Origin: an uncultured Porphyromonadaceae bacterium
GTDB lineage: Bacteria > Bacteroidota > Bacteroidia > Bacteroidales > Muribaculaceae
Assembly: GCA_900547825.1 (NCBI GenBank)
Contig: URII01000078.1
Location: 1-8,445 of the forward strand
Length of the DNA stretch: 8,445 nucleotides
Direction: 5' to 3'
A program made the translations under genes and the position numbers. This document shows positions 6,420 through 8,445 of the stretch, piece after piece. Position 1 is the stretch's first letter; each line of letters starts with the position of its first letter. Below the pieces are notes generated by a model. The model was not told the origin of the DNA, ran no database searches, and was given only the letters and a program-made list of their open reading frames with translations.

Positions 6420-7766
6420 ATGGAACTTAACTCACTCACAGCCATTTCACCTATTGACGGACGCTATCGCGGAAAATGTGCCTCACTCGACGCATATTTT
6501 TCGGAATATGCCCTGATCCGCTACCGTGTGAAAGTGGAAGTGGAATATTTCATAGCCCTTGCCGAACTCGGCATTTCATCTCTTGCCGAAATAGACATCA
6601 CGGCCATAGCCCCGGAACTGCGAAACATCTACACTGACTTCTCAGTCAGCGATGCGGAACGTATAAAGGAGATTGAATCCGTGACCAATCATGATGTGAA
6701 AGCCGTGGAATATTTCCTTAAAGAGCGCTTCACAGCCATAGGCCTCGGGAAACATATCGAATTCATCCATTTCGGCCTTACGTCGCAGGACATAAACAAC
6801 ACGGCTGTGCCCATGTCGATAAAGGATGCGCTTGCCGACGTATATACTCCGCTTATGGAGGAACTCGTCCAAACTCTTGAAACATTGGCCGAAGGCTGGG
6901 ACGGCATACCAATGCTTGCCCGAACCCACGGTCAACCGGCCTCTCCCACCCGTCTCGGCAAAGAGATCCGTGTGTTCGCCTACAGGCTCCACACTCAGCT
7001 CCGCGCTCTCTCAACAGTGAGCATAAGTGGAAAATTCGGTGGAGCGACAGGCAACTTCAATGCACATCGTGTGGCTTTCCCGACAACTGACTGGCCTGCG
7101 TTTGCCAACGACTTTCTCCCGTCAAGGCTCGGAATAGACCGGGAACAGTTCACGACACAGATTTCCAATTACGACAATCTTGCGGCACTGTTCGATGCCT
7201 TGGCCCGGGTAAACACCATAATATTGGATCTTGACCGGGATATATGGCAATACATATCCATGGACTACTTCAAACAAACCATCAAGGAGGGCGAAGTAGG
7301 ATCATCGGCAATGCCACACAAAGTCAATCCTATAGACTTCGAGAACTCCGAAGGCAATCTCGGCATAGCCAATGCCATACTGGGCCATCTGGCGTCCAAA
7401 CTGCCGGTTTCGCGCCTACAGCGCGACCTTACTGACTCAACAGTGCTTCGCAACATAGGAGTGCCATTGGCGCATATTGTCATAGCCGTAAAAAGCACAC
7501 TCAAGGGCCTCGGAAAACTATTGCTCAACGAACAGGCTATATCGGCGGATCTTGACCGTATGTGGAGCGTGGTGGCCGAAGGCATTCAGACTATATTGCG
7601 GCGGGAAGGCTATCCCAAGCCTTATGAAACGCTCAAAAAACTTACCCGCACTAACGCGGCAGTCACAGCCGAAAGTATCGCTGAATTCATCGACACCCTT
7701 GAAGTGAGCGACAGTGTCAAAGCCGAGCTAAGGGCTCTTTCACCGGATACGTATACAGGTTATTGA
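6420..7766 (+). CDS. purB: Adenylosuccinate lyase (PurB)
   Basis: PurB catalyses two fumarate-releasing steps of purine synthesis: SAICAR to AICAR, and adenylosuccinate to AMP. The 448-residue protein is of the E. coli-like long form, beginning MELNSLTAISPIDGRY. The fumarase/aspartase-superfamily motifs are intact. FIHFGLTSQDINNTA lies at 115-129. ARTHGQPASPTRLGKE (167-182) has His170 at the position of the E. coli general acid His171. GSSAMPHKVNPIDFENSEGN (294-313) is the superfamily signature, with Ser295 as the expected catalytic base on the flexible loop. The start ATG is preceded by an A-rich stretch (GAAACAA), usual in this phylum. It follows fabD by 39 bp with no obvious own promoter and is followed by a strong terminator, so it is probably the last gene of a fabD-purB transcript. 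No PurR-like or PRPP/guanine riboswitch feature is visible in the short gap. Confidence 0.97.
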   Translation: MELNSLTAISPIDGRYRGKCASLDAYFSEYALIRYRVKVEVEYFIALAELGISSLAEIDITAIAPELRNIYTDFSVSDAERIKEIESVTNHDVKAVEYFLKERFTAIGLGKHIEFIHFGLTSQDINNTAVPMSIKDALADVYTPLMEELVQTLETLAEGWDGIPMLARTHGQPASPTRLGKEIRVFAYRLHTQLRALSTVSISGKFGGATGNFNAHRVAFPTTDWPAFANDFLPSRLGIDREQFTTQISNYDNLAALFDALARVNTIILDLDRDIWQYISMDYFKQTIKEGEVGSSAMPHKVNPIDFENSEGNLGIANAILGHLASKLPVSRLQRDLTDSTVLRNIGVPLAHIVIAVKSTLKGLGKLLLNEQAISADLDRMWSVVAEGIQTILRREGYPKPYETLKKLTRTNAAVTAESIAEFIDTLEVSDSVKAELRALSPDTYTGY

Positions 7767-7781
7767 ACTTTCTGACCATAC

Positions 7782-7820
7782 AGTTTCGGGGACACCGTCT
7801 CCGTGTTCCCCGAAACTTTT
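7782..7820 (+). terminator. Intrinsic terminator after purB
   Basis: AGTTTCGGGG pairs perfectly with CCCCGAAACT, and the stem continues inward as ACAC with GTGT past a single bulged T, leaving a 7-nt loop (CGTCTCC). The 3' arm runs directly into TTTT and an AT-rich tract. It starts 15 bp after the purB stop codon. This is the clearest hairpin in the window. Confidence 0.9.
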
Positions 7821-7961
7821 AATATTTTATTTACGTTAACTTTAGAAAACTGAACTCAAACACTCATAATATTTATTTTACAAAACCCTTTTATAATCCT
7901 TGCCGAGAGGCATTGATTCACGATATTTATCATAACTAAACACTTCAAAGAACTTAACTTT
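7821..7961 (+). promoter_or_regulatory. AT-rich leader/promoter region of the repeat-tail gene
   Basis: This 141-bp non-coding stretch separates the purB terminator from the next start codon and must hold that gene's promoter. The best -7 candidate is TAACTTTA at 7837-7844, one base off TAnnTTTG; if used, the leader would be about 110 nt. A TATAAT followed by CCTTG at 7892-7901 is an alternative. A tiny hairpin with a GAGA tetraloop (TGCC/GGCA, 7901-7912) is present but too short to call a structured RNA. No convincing riboswitch or small RNA is seen. Confidence 0.3.
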
Positions 7962-8445
7962 ATGGAGAGCAACGAGAAAAAGAACCGACGCCCGAGAATC
8001 ACCATGACGCGTCCATTACCGACCGACGACTCCGCACATTCTGCCGATTCAGTCAATACGGCCAACGACTCAACACCCGGTAACGGAGAAACCCACACTG
8101 AAGGCTATCAGCCACGTCAATACAATAATTACCGCCCTCAGGGCGACTATCAACGCCCCGGAGGTTATCAGCCACGACAAGGCTACCAGCCGCGTCAGGG
8201 TGGATATCAGCCCCGGCAACAAGGCGAGGGCTACAAACCCCGGCAGCAAGGGGAAGGCGGATATCAGCCCCGGCAGAACTATCAGCAGCGACAGGGTGGA
8301 TATCAACCCCGGCAGCAAGGAGAAGGCGGATATCAGCCCCGGCAGAACTATCAGCAGCGACAGGGTGGATATCAACCCCGGCAGCAAGGAGAAGGCGGAT
8401 ATCAGCCCCGGCAGAACTATCAGCAGCGACAGGGTGGATATCAAC
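7962..8445 (+). CDS. Gly/Tyr/Gln/Pro/Arg-rich repeat tail, putative RluB-type pseudouridine synthase (3' truncated)
   Basis: The frame opens with ATG at 7962 (MESNEKKNRRPRITMTRP) and has no stop through the window end, 161 codons later. Residues 1-20 are basic, 21-47 are polar and acidic (Asp/Ser/Thr/Asn), and from 48 on the protein is built from GYQPRQ-like modules with Gly, Gln, Arg, Tyr and Pro, no Cys, and almost no aliphatic residues. No signal peptide or membrane helix is visible, so it is cytosolic and probably disordered. From 8226 the DNA is a 69-bp tandem repeat. From memory of Bacteroidales genomes, RluB-like 23S rRNA pseudouridine synthases carry such low-complexity basic N-terminal extensions after a short MExN..RRPRI start, and often lie next to purB; this is inference, because the S4 and catalytic domains are not in the window. 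Other RGG-like RNA-binding proteins (helicase, Rho) are alternatives. That it is a real gene is much surer than its name. Confidence 0.6.
   Translation, partial: MESNEKKNRRPRITMTRPLPTDDSAHSADSVNTANDSTPGNGETHTEGYQPRQYNNYRPQGDYQRPGGYQPRQGYQPRQGGYQPRQQGEGYKPRQQGEGGYQPRQNYQQRQGGYQPRQQGEGGYQPRQNYQQRQGGYQPRQQGEGGYQPRQNYQQRQGGYQ
8226..8445 (+). repeat. 69-bp in-frame tandem repeat
   Basis: The copies are 8226-8294 (diverged), 8295-8363, 8364-8432, and the first 13 bases of a further copy at 8433-8445. The second and third copies are identical base for base. The first differs at several positions in its first half, changing Gly-Gly-Tyr-Gln to Glu-Gly-Tyr-Lys. Each copy encodes 23 residues: GGYQPRQQGE followed by GGYQPRQNYQQRQ. 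Because 69 is a multiple of three, gain or loss of a unit keeps the reading frame. Shorter, irregular GYQPRQ modules precede the array from about 8103. The array continues past the window. Confidence 0.95.

Noticed and set aside
7901..7912. Small hairpin with GAGA tetraloop in the leader
   Set aside because: A 4-bp stem is too short to claim a structured RNA element.
7856..8098. Minus-strand open frame of 80 codons
   Set aside because: It overlaps the start of the plus-strand repeat-tail gene and its AT-rich leader, has no recognisable motif, and has no promoter.
8070..8444. Minus-strand open frame with repeated LPGLIS-like hydrophobic segments
   Set aside because: It is the antisense shadow of the tandem repeat: a 69-bp unit with no stop in that frame stays open however often it is copied. 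The plus-strand frame has a good start, a plausible leader and a sensible composition.
8226..8445. Regular repeats as a possible CRISPR array
   Set aside because: The units are contiguous, identical across the full 69 bp and in frame with a coding sequence; there are no unique spacers and no cas genes.

Overview
The window looks like chromosomal DNA of an anaerobic Bacteroidota species, order Bacteroidales, with a Muribaculaceae-like member as my best guess. The main sign is the promoter type: four gene starts lie behind a TAnnTTTGC -7 box, the form used by the Bacteroidetes primary sigma factor, and Shine-Dalgarno sequences are mostly absent. The proteins (long-form PurB, TypA, and a repeat-tailed protein resembling Bacteroidales RluB) fit the same group. 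The genus is inferred from memory of families, not from a search.

Layout. 2-478 (+) is the 3' end of typA/bipA, the ribosome-associated GTPase. Tail to tail with it, 486-1286 (-) encodes a formate/nitrite-family channel. A short divergent promoter region (about 1287-1387) separates that gene from two tandem acyltransferase-3 membrane proteins (1388-2416 and 2423-3415, +). These run into a pair of glycosyltransferases on the other strand: a GT4-like gene (start best placed at 5370, end 4249) followed, with an ATGA overlap, by a GT2-like gene (4252-3422). A second divergent promoter region (5371-5501) contains a 16-bp perfect palindrome and drives the GT pair leftward and fabD (5502-6380) rightward. 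fabD is followed after 39 bp by purB (6420-7766), which ends in a strong intrinsic terminator (7782-7820). After a roughly 140-bp leader, a plus-strand gene begins at 7962 and is still open at the window end. Its visible part is a Gly/Tyr/Gln/Pro/Arg-rich tail built from 69-bp tandem repeats. I think it is the N-terminal extension of an RluB-type rRNA pseudouridine synthase, but the catalytic domain is outside the window.

How the genes work together. TypA, FabD, PurB and the putative pseudouridine synthase are housekeeping functions (translation, fatty acid synthesis, purine synthesis, rRNA modification). Between them lies a small accessory block of two sugar- or lipid-acylating membrane enzymes and two glycosyltransferases facing each other, which suggests synthesis and O-acylation of a surface glycan. 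The block contains no flippase, polymerase or sugar-nucleotide enzyme, so it would depend on functions encoded elsewhere. I see no tRNA, rRNA, CRISPR array, insertion sequence, integrase or toxin-antitoxin pair. The least ordinary items are the repeat-built tail, the palindrome on the GT promoter, and the GT4-like enzyme that lacks the usual EX7E glutamates.
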